A stretch of DNA of 64,000 nt. Origin: Magnolia sinica. Its lineage: Eukaryota > Streptophyta > Magnoliopsida > Magnoliales > Magnoliaceae. Below are positions 47,258 to 59,309 of the stretch, one piece after another. The position numbers and the translations under genes were made by a program. Where the stretch lies: the NCBI RefSeq assembly GCF_029962835.1, contig NC_080582.1, positions 74,644,177-74,708,176 on the forward strand. The letters run 5' to 3'. Below the pieces are notes generated by a model. The model was not told the origin of the DNA. It saw nothing but the letters and a program-made list of their open reading frames with translations, and made no database searches. Within the stretch, counting starts at the first letter, position 1, and the number at the start of each line of letters is the position of its first letter.

Positions 47258-48801
47258 TTTTACGACATCAAGTAGAGGAATGTTGACTTTCACTTGTTTC
47301 AACACCTCTAGGATATCCTGAGAGTTAGAGAGAGGTTTTGGTGCGACCAACCGTTGGGGAAATGGAGCAACAGGCTTTTCTAGAAGTTCCGGTTCTAATT
47401 TTTGTGGGGCCTCACTAGGTCCATTATTGTTGTCCTCTTCTTGTTCTTGAGCCTTTTCGGGCCTAACTGGAAGGGTTTTATCAATGATCTTCCCACTCCT
47501 AAGAGTGGTGATGAATTTAGCATGCCCCATTTGATTTGAAGAGCTGAAATCACTTATCTCGTGTTGCGGTTTAGGATTGGGGAGCGGTTGTGCAGGAAGC
47601 ATCCCCTTTTCTATAACTGTCATACGTGAATCTATCTTTTGCATAAAGTTCGCATTGCCTGGGTCGGCTCTTGCATGGAATTTTGAACCGGTTCTTCTTG
47701 AGGTTTCCCTTGATTTGGATTTTAATTGAAGAAACTTTGAGGGGTAGCAGTTTGTCCATTTCTCCAACTAAAGTTTGGATGATTTTTCCAACCAGGATTG
47801 TACGTATTAGATGTCGGTCCATTGAAAGGTCTTTGATAATTATTTACGGCATTGGATTGTTCATTCAAGACTTCTCGAAAGGCGGGTATCGTAGGAAAAT
47901 TTTCAGTTGTATGAAGGTTGCAATCACAGATGCTGCAAACACTTTCATTAACCTTATCCTTCTTTCCTTCCATGGCCTCAACTTTTCTTATAAGCGTAGT
48001 CACTTTATACTTGAGATCATCCTCTTCTTTCAAGAGATACAATCCACCTTTCTCCTTAGATTGAGTCGGCCTAGACGTGGTGTTCAATTTTGGGTAATCG
48101 TCTCATGATTGTATTTTTTCAGCAAGACTATCGAGGTAATCCCATACCTCGTCAACATTTTTATTAATGAATTCTCCATTGCACATTGTCTCGACCATTT
48201 AGCGCATGGAAGATGTCAGTCCATCATAGAAAAAATTTGTAATGCGCCACGTTTTAAAGCCGTGTTGTGGGCACGAACTGACCAAATCCTTGAACCTTTC
48301 CCAACATTGGAAGAATGTTTCATCTTCCTTTTGGGCAAAGTTCATGATTGCTTTTCTAAGGGTAATCGTTTTATGATGTGAAAAAAATTTCTTTATAAAT
48401 TCCCTCTGCATATCATTCCATGTGCCAATGGATCTAGGACGTAGTGAATGTAACCACGTCTTAGCCTTCTCCTTTAAGGAAAAAGGAAAGAGTTTCAGCC
48501 TGACTGTGTCCTCAGACACATTTTGAAAATATAAAGTGGCTATGATCTCATCAAACTCTTTCAAATGTAGATATGGTTCTTCAGATTCAAGCCCATGAAA
48601 CTTAGGAAGGAGTTGGATAACCCCTAGCTTAATGTCCGTATGTCTTGTATTTTCAAGAAAAATCATGTATGAGGGCATACTCACCCCCATTGGTTGTAAA
48701 TAATCTCGTAAAGTACGAGGCGGGGGTGCTTGATGCACCTCATTCTCATCCTGAATGTCTTCCACCCTAGGTTGGGGTAGAAGAGGTTGGTTTTCAGCCA
48801 T
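47258..48801 (-). pseudogene. gag of the Athila-type element, interrupted by stops
   Basis: The likely start is MAENQPLLPQP (ATG at 48801). A retrotransposon gag domain follows (LFPFSLKEKAKTWLHSL, FFQCWERFKDLVSSCPQHG). A zinc-knuckle-like CSICDCNLHTTENF has the last Cys replaced by Phe. The C-terminal part has a FPQRLVAPKP and VKVNIPLLDVVK tail. Stops at TAA 48199-48201, TGA 48103-48105 and TAA 47722-47724 break it. Confidence 0.85.
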
Positions 48802-49798
48802 CACTTCAATTAACTCAGGGGATTTCGAGTGGTGTCTAGTCCTGCGATGGATAGTTAACCCCTCAACCAATCCTCCTTCAGTCAGGAGACGTCGAGTGTT
48901 GTCATAGGCCCACTTGGGTATGAAACACTCACAGCCCTTAATCAAATTTGAAACCGAATCCTAAGAAAGGAAAAGAAAATCTAGAAAGAAAGAGAGGGTT
49001 GGGAAGAAGTTACCAAATTAGAAGCCCTAAGTTAAAAAAAAACCTGCAAAAGAAAAGAAAACAAGTCAGTTTCTAAAGAGAAGATCTAAAATTAGAACAT
49101 CCTTAAAAAGAAAGATAGAAGTAAACTAGTTTCTAAAAGAAGAATTTCCTAAAGGAAAGTGAAAATTTCTAAAATAAATTAGGAAGATCCTAAACTAGAA
49201 AGTAGGTTACTAAAAGAGATCTGAAAAATAGAAAGTAGAGAAGGAGCTTACCGAATTAGAAATTTCTATCTTAAAAGCCTATAAAATAAGACAGTTAGTT
49301 TTTAAACAAAAAGTCTACAAGTAGAAAATTTCTAAAAATAAATTAGGAAATAAAGTTAGATTTTAAAAGAGTTAGAATTAAAAAGTTACTAAAAATAGAA
49401 AGTTAGTTTCTAAAAAGAAGACCCAGAATTAGAAAGTTTCTAAAAATAAAATAAAGGAAAGATAAGTTTCTAAAATTAGAAAGAATTTCTAAAAATGGAA
49501 ATAACTAACCCAGTTTCTAAAAACAAAAGAGGAAAGTTTCTAAAAATAAACTATTTCCTAAAAATAGAAAAATACTAGAATTAGAAAATTTCTAAAACTC
49601 AAACCCTAATTCTAAAAATAGAAAAAGTAGAGGAATTAGAAAGGGATTACCAATTTAGAAGTTTATGTCAGGATCCTACAAAACAGGAAAACAAGTTAGT
49701 TCTAGAAATCAAATAAAAATCTAAAACTAAAGTTAGTAAAATCCTAATCTTAAACTAATTCTAAACCTAATTAATTTCAGAGAATCGCAACCGTCAAT
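48802..49798 (-). other. retrotransposon 5' untranslated region
   Basis: A-rich (on the plus strand) sequence full of TTTCTAAAAATA-type near-repeats between the PBS and gag. No coding frame. Confidence 0.7.
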
Positions 49799-49815
49799 CC
49801 CCGGCAACGGCGCCA
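49799..49815 (-). other. primer binding site (tRNA-Asp type)
   Basis: TGGCGCCGTTGCCGGGG on the minus strand, six bases from the 5' LTR end. This is the well-known Athila/Tat PBS complementary to tRNA-Asp. Confidence 0.9.
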
Positions 49816-49821
49816 AAAACT

Positions 49822-51872
49822 TGTTCACTTCCCAAGTATAGGGTTATGATGTAGTAATAAACTTGGTGAGACCGAGGTCGAATCCCAAGGGACTAATACC
49901 TGTACGTTATCTGAAACTAAGTAGAACGAGAACTAGATTAAGATGAAATCTAAATCGAATGATTTTTGAGGAATAATAGTGAAATACTAATCTAAAACTT
50001 AAGGAATTCAGAAGAAGGAAACTATGGATTCAGAGGATCCACTTGTAGAATGGAGATCTTATGCCTGCATCAAGAATCATGGAAATTAAACTGAACTTAC
50101 TTGATCTAGTTTTCACGAGATGAAAGTTATATGAATTAGAATGGGTTCCATCACCAAACCATGCCCAGGAGACAAAGTAAACAATAGAATTAAACTAATT
50201 ATCAACCAATCAACAATGCATGAAGGTTAGGAAGGGTACCGTTATCTAACCATGCCCAGGAGACGATGGTGAACAACAGGGCTTCCTGACGTCATAAACA
50301 TCAAGAGGAGAAAGAAATACTTAAAGCTATCACAGATCTATTGTAATTTGAGTCACAACAAATCATTAAAACTGAAAGTATTCCTATTAGTCAAACTAAA
50401 ATCAACATAAGTTCAGTCTAGCATAAATCAAAGCCATAGAGTCAGTCCCATCACGCCATAAGCTTCACCTCTTAGCCCTAGCTAAAAGGTTTAGCCCGAC
50501 ATGATTAGGCTAAATCCCAAATATTCATCAAAAAATAAATAAAAACAAAAACTCTAAACTCTCTTCCAGACGTCCCAGCTTCCAAGATGATCTTTCTCCT
50601 CCGTTTTTTTCTTATTTATAGAATTGTTGACCGTAGGTTTGTTGGAGTCAGAGAACTGACTTCTCTTACGCATTGTAATTTGCCCAAAAAAATGGACTGC
50701 AAAATCTCTGTTTTACGCAACAAAAATGCACAAACATCCTGCGTTTGAACTGAATCCGAGATGAATGGTCATCCATTCCGCGAATTCCAACTGCATAAGA
50801 AGGGTAAAAACCCTCCTATCCACCTTTTGGACGGTCTGGATAATCAATCCGATCTTGTATTTGATCACATAATCGCCCACAGCGGCCGATTTTCTCGGCG
50901 TGTGAAGGCTGTGAAACGGTCTTGTGCTGGTTCTTGGTGGGGCCCATGATCGGGTTTCGATGAACAATCCACTCCGTTAATTGCATTCCCCTCGAACTTT
51001 TGGTCGGGAATGGCGTGATTCCATTCACATTCAGTGTGGCCCACCTGATCTTTCACTCCACCGTCGGTCTTTCGTTTGGATGGTTGAGAACGATATTTAC
51101 TGTCGTCTAAGATTCTGTCACCTAGGCGATGGTCACAGGCCCCTTTGGAATCTAGTGGACGGTCCAGGTTGGACCTTTGAATCATGATGGTGGCCCACAA
51201 AACCCATCCGCAGACGCTCTGTTGCCGTTTTCGCAACAGAAATTTGAATTTGAGAAGGATTGCACTGTCAGCATTCTTTGACTGATCTTTACTGGTTTGG
51301 TGTCTTGCGGATGCACAAGTGTTGTATACACACTCCTCTCTAAGTGGGGTCCTCTATGATGAAAAAGAGAATCCACTTCGATCATCCGTTGTGTCATCTA
51401 ATTTAAACAGTTGAGACCAAAATTGAAGCATGTCCAGATATCAGGTGGGCCCTAGATCAGTGTTTTATGTTCTGATCTATCCGTTGGGCCACTTTCAAAG
51501 GGATATAATGGCTGAAATTTGACATGTGTGGTTAATTTATGGCCCTCAGGCCATGCATGAAGTTTCGAGCCGAACGGATGGTGGAAACCTTGTGATCTTG
51601 CATTCTGGATGAATTTCAGGCTTCTTTAGCATGAACTACTGGATTTTCTCAAATCCCGGGCATGTGAATTCTTCGATCTCGGTCTCCTGGAGTCCGTCCC
51701 TTGCCTTGGTAATTTTAGAGCATTAATTTCATGCTTTTAGTATCCTTTTGCAATCCAAGCTCACAGATACACCTTGCAACACAAACATAATCAAAGTAGG
51801 GCATTAAACAGTATCATGTTTGTAAAATCAGGTAATAACTGGTATATAATATGCAATATTTGACTCTCAACA
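49822..51872 (-). repeat. 5' LTR of the Athila-type element
   Basis: 2051 bases, same ends as the left LTR. The adjacent target site is CTTTT (51873-51877). Confidence 0.95.
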
Positions 51873-53590
51873 CTTTTAAATTTTTTATAATTTTTATAAA
51901 ACTATAAATGGAATGAAATTTGGTGGGCTATAATATGCTTGATGATGAATTACAAGTAACTAAAAGTGTTAAAGTTGCCAATAGATCGGACGTATATTTT
52001 TCTTCTTAAGGTTTTAGTATTTGAAATTTCTTTTAATCATGCCATGAATCATTATGTGAGATTAAATTAGTTTTTTATTTATTTATTTATTTATTTTTTA
52101 TCTCGGATAATATATAGTTTAGTCAAATTAATTAAGACTCTTGATTAAGGTGATTAGGGTCAAATCGTCATTTCTGCTTATTGTGAAAAGGCCGCGCTAT
52201 AAACTTATCTAATTCAAACCTAGTTACTACACATAAAGAATTTTGCCAGCCAATTTATTTCAGAAATACCCTAATTAACCAAAATAGCCCTAGGCCATCA
52301 ATGGGTCATTGGACTCAAAACTATAGGAAGATGTTCGTCTTAGCGGGCTTGACGTCCATCGTGGAATAAATTACTATGATCATGTCTCGAATCACTCAAC
52401 TTGCGTTGGTAACTGAGCGCATGAGATGTGCCAATGCTCTTACAAAATTGTCAGGAACTTAATTTAATTATCCACATCTGAATTTTATCGAAGTCACAGC
52501 TTTCAAACTGTTAGATCACAATCAAATTAAGGATATCAACTTAAATTAATATCTTACACATATGTGTATAGTGGTGACCCAGATCAACGTTCGGTAACTG
52601 TCGAACTGACTTTTGATCATAGTCATTGATTGACTCATTCAAATGACGAGGCAATCAAAGCTTTGCGCATATCACCACTTAGAGTAATTATTCTATCAAG
52701 TAGATCAATTCATACATCTCCTAGTGGACCCCAACAGCTAAAAATGACCTCGCATAGGGTTGATATACCAAATACTAAGCAATTAGGGCTATTTTCATCA
52801 CATCTTATACTATAAATAGTAAACCACCCCTCCATTTAATATGAATTTACCATAGACAAAGGAAGAAAGAAGAAGATAAGAACAGAGGGATGAGAGAAAT
52901 GGTGGGGACCGATACCAAATCACACCATCCAATCCCCGTGCTCGTCGAATCTTACAAGATCTCGCCTTTGAGCTCGGTTTTTCATATTCCATGGCCAAAA
53001 TCCATCAATTTCAGGTCGGAGTTTCATCCCTTGCTAGGCAAGAGGTTCCCTAGTTGTATTTAAGCTAAAACCATGTTTGTTTCAGTAAAAAAATGGTACT
53101 AGAAACACGTTTGTTTCGGTTTACAAAAAATATATATATATTTAGTTAGGAGAAGTGTCTAAAGGCTTGACTTTTTCTCACTTTCGGTTAGGCAGCTTAT
53201 TTTTTTAAAACATAGAAGTAGGAGCGCACCACTTATAGCTTTGTTGATATGGTAAAATAGTTGTACATTCATTTAGGTGGGTGCCACAAAAAAGGGACGG
53301 GCCTCACTATCATATATTTCCACTATACAACACTAGACAAAAATATGTACAAAAACAAAGACAAGGCAAGGCACGCGCACATTAGGCCACTTTGATGCAT
53401 AGAGAGGTAGATAAAGACAACCATGTCCATGTCCAAGATTTAATTCTTAAACATCAACATCAAGATGGTGTTTCGAAGCCTTGATAAGGGCATCCATAAT
53501 GTTGAGATTTGCATTTGGATGAAACCTTTTGAGTGCTTTTTTTTTTTCCCTTTCAAAAGAGTACTACCACGGGAACATACATTCAAAAGG
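51873..53590. other. no gene recognised; (TTTA)n at about 52074-52096
   Basis: AT-rich intergenic sequence with a short (ATTT)n microsatellite. The frame at 52630-52815 has no recognisable domain. A palindromic repeat is absent in this part. Confidence 0.4.
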
Positions 53591-53730
53591 TGATTTATGA
53601 TGCATGTGCATGATGTTCAAGCTTCATAATAAGTTAGTCGTAAAATGTGAATATACTTTGTGATTTATGACACAAGTGCATGATGTTCGAGCCTCATAAT
53701 AAGTTAGTCTTAAAATGTGAATATACTTTT
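53591..53730. repeat. 70-bp tandem duplication
   Basis: Units 53591-53660 and 53661-53730 share TGATTTATGA, GTGCATGATGTTC, CTCATAATAAGTTAGTC and AAAATGTGAATATACTTT. Confidence 0.9.
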
Positions 53731-53954
53731 CGTTAGAATCCTGGCCATGCATTGTTGGGTTGCATCTATACTTGCAATATGTATGAGAAGCAAAGAGCAT
53801 TTTTAGTGGAAGCCTTGCTTTCCCTTAGGTTCTTTTTTATTTTCTATTTCCTTGATAAATACCTTATAAATGGGTAATAATTATTTCCTTAGGTATCTAC
53901 CGCGTTCCACTACCTACTTTTTAGATGCAAAATTGGAGAATGATGTAAAACATT

Positions 53955-54250
53955 TGTAGGGCCCACCATGATGCATGTCGCTTATCCCGTTATGCCAACT
54001 AAATTAATGGCATGAGCAAAAAAATGAGGCAGATCCAGAGCTCAAGTGGACCGCACCACAAGAAAAAAAGGAAAAAAAAAGAAAAAGAAAAAAGAATCAA
54101 ACACTTACAATTAAAAACTTTTTGGGCCACTGTTTCTTTTGGTGTGGGCCACTTGAGTATTGGATATGCCTCATTTTTCAGCTCATGCCTCAAAATGTCA
54201 TGTTAAAATGGATGGATGGAACACATACATTATATACATCACTGTGGAGC
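53955..54250. mobile_element. palindromic foldback repeat, copy 16
   Basis: Left end GTAGGGCCCACCATGATGCA, right end TATACATCACTGTGGAGCCC. The arms contain AGAGCTCAAGTGGACCGCAC and TTGGTGTGGGCCACTTGAG. Confidence 0.6.
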
Positions 54251-55016
54251 CCAAAAAATTAAACTAGCTCTTTTGAACCGGTTTCAAAGTAGAAATTTTG
54301 ATAGATTTTCAAATATGGTGAAAGAATAATAATTACCCATTTATAAGGTATTTACACCAGTTTTGAAAATTCAAACATGCCCTTTGCTCAATATTCAATT
54401 TGCAGACAACCCTTTTCCATCTATATGGTGCGACCAAACACCAAAATACTCCTCAGATATAAACATCCATGTCTTGAGTGAAGCTTTCCACACACTCAAA
54501 CAACCCCTTAAATACCCCAATAAATCATTAACATGGACCTCCATGCTTGGGTACAAGAACTTCAATGTATCACACTTAGTATATCTAAACTCATCATAAA
54601 GCATGCTTGTGGATCACTAAATTTTAATTTAATTTTTTTCAAAATCAAGTATGATAATAAAAATATAAAAAACTCAGTATTATTAAGCGAGAAAAAGCAC
54701 CTATTGTGACATTTTCAGATGGACCCAACATTTTGCCTAGGAGAAGGACAGACACGAGCATGATGACATGGCATAGACAACAACTAAAAATATAGACATA
54801 GTACCAACATGTACAACCCCACATGTCTCTCCACCTCCACTGTAGAGGAAGAAGGGTTCCCATCAGGATTAGGGCTACGTGTCTCGAAAAAGATATAAGC
54901 CATGGAGCGACATGTGTCGATGGGTCATTTTCAAAAGCAGCTGATATATATTACCTGCGCATTTTTTCTTGTTGTTGTTATTATTGCTGTTGTTGTTGCT
55001 GCTGATGTTGGTGTTG
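54251..55016. other. no gene recognised
   Basis: The overlapping frames at 54363-54599 and 54645-54863 have no recognisable domain. Short (TTG)n/(TTA)n-rich tracts begin at 54967. Confidence 0.4.
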
Positions 55017-55061
55017 TTTTTATTATTATCATAATATTATTATTATTATTATTATTATTAT
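55017..55061. repeat. (ATT)n microsatellite
   Basis: TTTTTATTATTATCATAATA then about ten ATT units. Confidence 0.9.
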
Positions 55062-55194
55062 AAAACATATATTTTGTGTTTTTATTCAAATTTTTACTAT
55101 ATAATATAATTAGTTATGGACAGTTCTACCTATACAATTAACCTTTAAAGAGTTGTGAACTTCAAAATTTAAAGGATAACGAGGGAGACATCGA

Positions 55195-55291
55195 AAAATT
55201 CAAAAGTATTTAAGTCATTGGAATAATTATATATACTAACTAACATATGGTATATATAATCATTCCAACGACTTAAATGCCTTTGAATTTT
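55195..55291. mobile_element. small inverted-repeat element (hairpin)
   Basis: The two arms, about 40 bp each, are near-perfect inverted repeats: left AAAATTCAAAAGTATTTAAG and right CTTAAATGCCTTTGAATTTT. TATATATAC / GTATATATA meet at the centre. A MITE remnant is likely, or an A/T palindrome. Confidence 0.65.
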
Positions 55292-55340
55292 AGTACACCC
55301 GACTGTAATTATATATACCTACTAACATATAGTTGAGATA

Positions 55341-55492
55341 CACCCTGATAGATAGCTCAAGTGGTAGACTGAGTGAAAGATACCTTATTTCAACAATGGG
55401 GTCTGGGTATCGATCCCTAGCTAGTGGGGGTGGCTAACAGTGAAGTGTGATCTGACAGTGTTGTGTACAAACAAGCTAACAGAAAATAAAAA
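55341..55492 (+). mobile_element. tRNA-derived SINE, copy 2
   Basis: Starts CCTGATAGATAGCTCAAGTG with A-box-like TAGCTCAAGTGGTAGA and B-box-like GGTATCGATCC about 50 bases later. Ends with GCTAACAGAAAATAAAAAAT. The same family as 4538-4674. I did not find a clear target duplication. Confidence 0.7.
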
Positions 55493-55597
55493 ATACAGTT
55501 CAGATTTGGCTATTTTATAACTAAATCTAGTTGGAAGTAAGTTGTTTTTTAATCATGAGAATCATTTCATCATAATCTTATTTGTTGTGGTGTTATT

Positions 55598-55778
55598 TTT
55601 TTTAAAAAAAAAAAAATTTGTTAGCTTGTTAGTACACCCATTGTTAGTTCACACATTACTCTTAGCCACCCCTCTAGGGAATTAATAGCAAGACCTCAGT
55701 GTTGAAACGAGGGAATTAATAGCAAGACCTCAGTGTTGAAACGAGGTATCTTTCACTCAGTCTACCACGATCTGGGTG
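55598..55778 (-). mobile_element. tRNA-derived SINE, copy 3, with internal duplication
   Basis: Inverse of copy 2. An A-rich tail (minus strand) lies at its left end, near 55601-55616. The A-box region is diverged (TCGTGGTAGACTGAG). A 34-bp block is duplicated in tandem (55677-55710, 55711-55744). It is flanked by a 19-bp target duplication matching at 16 positions (55579-55597 and 55779-55797). Confidence 0.7.
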
Positions 55779-55799
55779 TATTTGTTATTGTGCTATTGT

Positions 55800-56235
55800 T
55801 TTGTGAGTGAACACGATGTGTGTATTTTATATCCATGCCATCCATCCATTTCTATAGATGATTTTAGATCATGAGCCCAAAAATAAAGTAGATGTATATC
55901 TCATGTGGACCACTCCATAGGAAACTGTTGTGATTGAACGGCCACCATTGAAAGCTTCCCAGGGCCTACCTTAATGTTTATTTGCCATCCAACCTGTAGA
56001 TAAGGTCAAGCCTAACTCAATGAAGGGAAAAAGTAAATATCAGTTTGATCCAAAACTTTTGTGGCCCACAAGAAATTTTTAACCATCAATCACCACTGTT
56101 TCCTGTGGTGTGGTCCATCTGAGAACTTTTTGTGCTTCGTTTTTAAGATCATGCCTAAAATGATTTGTAAAAACAGATGAACGGCGTGGATAGACAATGA
56201 ATACATCAAGGTGGGCCCCACAGTCAGGGCCACAC
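55800..56235. mobile_element. palindromic foldback repeat, copy 17
   Basis: Starts AACACGATGTGTGTATTTTA, ends AAGGTGGGCCCCACAGTCAG. All inner blocks are present: AGATCATGAGCCCAAAAAT, CATGTGGACCACTCC, GATTGAACGGCCACC, CAACCTGTAGATAAGGTC, TTTGATCCAAAACTTTTG, GGTGTGGTCCATCTGAG. A good long reference copy. Confidence 0.65.
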
Positions 56236-56731
56236 CGTCTTGGGTGAGGTAGCGTACCTAATCTGCTCCCTACTATTCTTGCTTTTTATCTCAAAATGTA
56301 AGTCAGTAACTTTTGTTTTTCTTTTCCGTATGCTGACTTAGTAAAGGCCCATTTATCAGACGGTTAAGATGGTTCACTCAAAGCGAACTTTGGTTATGAG
56401 CCAATAAATAGTTGATACCAGATGATGTATGGTTGGGATCATTATACGCACATATCACCCGGACACAATCTAATTATCTAGGGGCTCCCTACTGGAAAAG
56501 GGAGTTATTCATGCTCTGTTAGAGCACAGAGCATGAAGCTTCATATTCAGGCACTCAAAATTTATATATATGTGGCATACATTAAATTTTTTATCTTTTA
56601 TTTTTAAAAAGAAGGATTAAATTGTGGAACTCACTTTCCTAAAATCAGACAATCCTAACCAGTCAGATGTATCCACTTATTTGTCAAAATGTGACCATGG
56701 GATATTTTCATTTCTAATCATCCAATAATGG

Positions 56732-58243
56732 TGTGAACGCTGGGAGATCGGCGTCCACGTTCTTTTGGCAATCAAGGCTTTTGTTCTTTTTCTTACATGT
56801 ATGTCGTGGGGGAATATGTAAGCTTGTTTGTCAGTTTGGAGTCGCCACTAGCTAGTTAATCTCAAAATCCCGCAGTTGGATAGAACCCGCGGAATATATA
56901 AGGTTGGAGAAATCCGAAGACTCTCATACCCTAGATTGACTCCTAGTCTACAATCTGAGATTCTGAGTAAGAGACCTTAATTACAAAAAGGAAATGTATT
57001 AGGCACTCTCTCTGCCCATACAAATGTACAAACTCTACTTAGTGTGGTGAAGAAATCTCAAGGGTTGAATGATGTAGTCGAAATAGGAATAGGCACATGT
57101 GGATTTCTAATGCGGAAAGATCCGAGATTTTGGCAAGTCACAGAGCATACGTCTAACGTTGTGTCTAGAAGGCGGATGTGATGATGTTTATGCCAAAGGT
57201 AAAGAAAAGTGGACTAGATCACTACGAATTTCTCATATGACAGGATCTGATGTACGACAAATAACAGAGCATACGTTCATTAGAGATCTGGAGAAGCAGG
57301 GGGGTTGAGAAAGGAAAAGATGCTATGATGAATGCTTGTATGTAAAAATGAAGAGACCTTTGGCTTGATCTTGAGTAGGCTAAGACATGGATTGCATCAT
57401 GATCAATCCGGACTAGACTTGTGGGTTAAGATGATTGTGAGGAGGCTAAGGGGTATCTGAAAAATCTGATCTTGGAGGCTTGGAAGCTCCTTCTCACCCT
57501 CACTTTCTCTCTCTTTCCCTTTACCCCTTGAAATGAGAAGAGTTTTTCTCTCTTAGAATTGTCATGTCGTGTGAAATATGAAGAGGAGAGGGCTATTTAT
57601 AGCCTTTTGTGATGGCATTGTGGTAATTGCTGGGTTTGTGAGGAGTAAAAGTTAACATGACAGCTTGGGATTGGTTGAGGAGAGAGGAGTGTCATGTGAC
57701 ATGCTCTCATAGGCTCTTAGAGGTAGGTAAAATGATAAATAGGGTGAGCTAGGGGGGTAAATCCATATGAAGTTGACTTTGGGATGAGAGACAGCTGCTG
57801 CCCCATAGGGGACATCTGTCCGTTCTGGAGGGGCAGTCGGATTACCGCCCGGGCTAGGTTTGGTCTGGGCTTCGGTCGGTGAGCTTCCTTTGGTGATCTG
57901 GTTCGTCCGTAAGTCTTCTTTCGGGCTTTTAAGCTCAAATGGTCGGGTGTGTTTTTAGGGTTTGTACTGATCTGTATGTATGCTTTGGCTTTGACGATGG
58001 TTTAGAGTTTGGATTAGGGTTTAAGATAGGGTTAGGCTCGGTTTAGGGTTTAGGCTGAGGTTTGGGTTAGGGTTAGGCTCGGTCCAAGGTTTAGGCTGAG
58101 GTTCGGGCTAGAGATTAAGCTGGGATTAGGGTTTGGTTCAAATTTAAGGTTTAAGTTGGGATTGGGGTTTGGTTCAAGATACGATCATGGTTTTCGAATT
58201 GTCTTAGTTCTCTCAAGATGCTAGACTGGGTGGGGTGTCTACA
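56732..58243 (-). mobile_element. probable solo LTR, 1.5 kb
   Basis: On the minus strand it starts TGTAGACACCCCACCCAG, a common plant gypsy LTR start, and ends at GCGTTCACA. The flanks AATGG and GATGG could be a diverged target duplication. No gag or pol. It contains the degenerate TTAGGG-like tract 57990-58190. The frame at 57717-57938 looks non-coding. Confidence 0.4.
57990..58190. repeat. degenerate GGTTTAGGGTT / TTAGGCTGAGG repeats
   Basis: Around ten short units such as GGGTTAGGCTCGGT, TTAGGCTGAGGTT and GGGTTTGGTTCAA. Telomere-like in flavour but diverged, and in the opposite orientation to the CACTA array. Confidence 0.7.
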
Positions 58244-58416
58244 GATGGTCCACTAATTCGATGGTCGGATAATCAAATAAGTGTATTTTTCAGCTCATGA
58301 TACATCTAAACAGGGACCCATATTTTGGACAATTTTAAACTTAAACTACCCATATGCCATTTATGCAATATTCAGGTAATTAGGAAGTGGTCGTCTATAA
58401 TCAATCCCCTTCTGAC

Positions 58417-58997
58417 TAGGGGTGTATATTGAGTTGAACCGAGTTGAGCTTGCCTCAGCTCGACTCGGCTCGGCCACTAGCTTACCTCAGCTCGAATTCG
58501 ACTCGGCTTGGTCCTCGAGCCTGACTAGCCAGCTCGTCTTGGTTCAATCAGTAGCTTGGGCCAGTTCAAGCTGAGTTCGAGCCGAGTTCGCCATTGCAAC
58601 AATTTCACAAACACCTGGACTGCACCTTCAAAATTTCACTGTATTTGAGACAACAACAATGGTTTTATAGGAATTTTATCAAACACCTTCTAAGCAATAT
58701 AAAAATCAAGAAAAAAAGGGTGTTGGTTTCATATACATACCTTCCTTGCCACCAGCCACACTTCTTTAAGTCATTTCATCAAACATTTGGTGAGCAACAT
58801 CAATATCAAAGTAATCGAGTCACCGAACTGGTTCGATTTGAGTTCGATTCGAGCTGGGTTCGATCCGAGTTAAGTCGAGCTGGGGCCAGCTCGAACCTTA
58901 AAAAATTAGCTTGACTCGGCTCGAACTCAGCTTCGAACCGAGTCGAATCGAGCTTTTTCAAGTTGAGTCGAGCTAGCTCGGTTCATGTGCACCTCTA
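58417..58997. mobile_element. hAT-like MITE, intact copy
   Basis: Ends TAGGGGTGTATA and (opposite strand) TAGAGGTGCACA, about 580 bp. Flanking 8-base sequences CTTCTGAC and CTTTCGCC are loosely similar, as an eroded hAT-type duplication might be. Inside are GAGTCGAGCT-type repeats and a block in common with 11226-14622. No transposase. Confidence 0.6.
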
Positions 58998-59306
58998 CTT
59001 TCGCCAGAGTATTAAAGATTTTCTCATCCAAAAAATTACACCGAGGAGATAAAAATTTCCAACCATCTGATTTTCTTTTGTAAGACCACTCATTATTTTA
59101 CTTTTAACCTTCGACATGGTTAGAATTTCTCTATCAATGTGATTTTAAATACATTTTCCATCCTCAACATGCACAAAAATTTGGATGGTCCGAATTGCCA
59201 TATGCTCATATTCACAATGGATCGGAATTATCCACAACACATATTTTGCATACAAGCTCTTTGGGGCCATCATGTATAATCCACTCCATCCATCAGGTAA
59301 TATCCC
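58998..59306. other. no gene or repeat seen
   Basis: Intergenic sequence between two MITEs. Confidence 0.4.
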
Positions 59307-59309
59307 TTA

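Larger units (their letters stand above)
23035..51872 (-). mobile_element. Athila-type Ty3/gypsy retrotransposon with CACTA insertion
   Basis: Complete element of about 11.7 kb once the inserted 17,100-bp CACTA element is discounted. Two LTRs of about 2.05 kb start TGTTGAGAG and end AGTGAACA (minus strand). The flanking target site is CTTTC on the left and CTTTT on the right. Gene order on the minus strand is gag, protease, RT, RNase H, integrase. The tRNA-Asp-type PBS (TGGCGCCGTTGCCGGGG) and the DLGAS protease motif match the Athila/Tat lineage from family knowledge. It cannot make protein now: many stop codons interrupt gag-RT, and RNase H is split by the CACTA element. The first about 120 bases of the two LTRs differ at eight places, all transitions, so the element is not recent. 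Confidence 0.9.

Noticed and set aside
55341..55420. Functional tRNA gene
   Set aside because: Only A- and B-box-like pieces; no closing acceptor stem or anticodon arm, and the rest fits a SINE.
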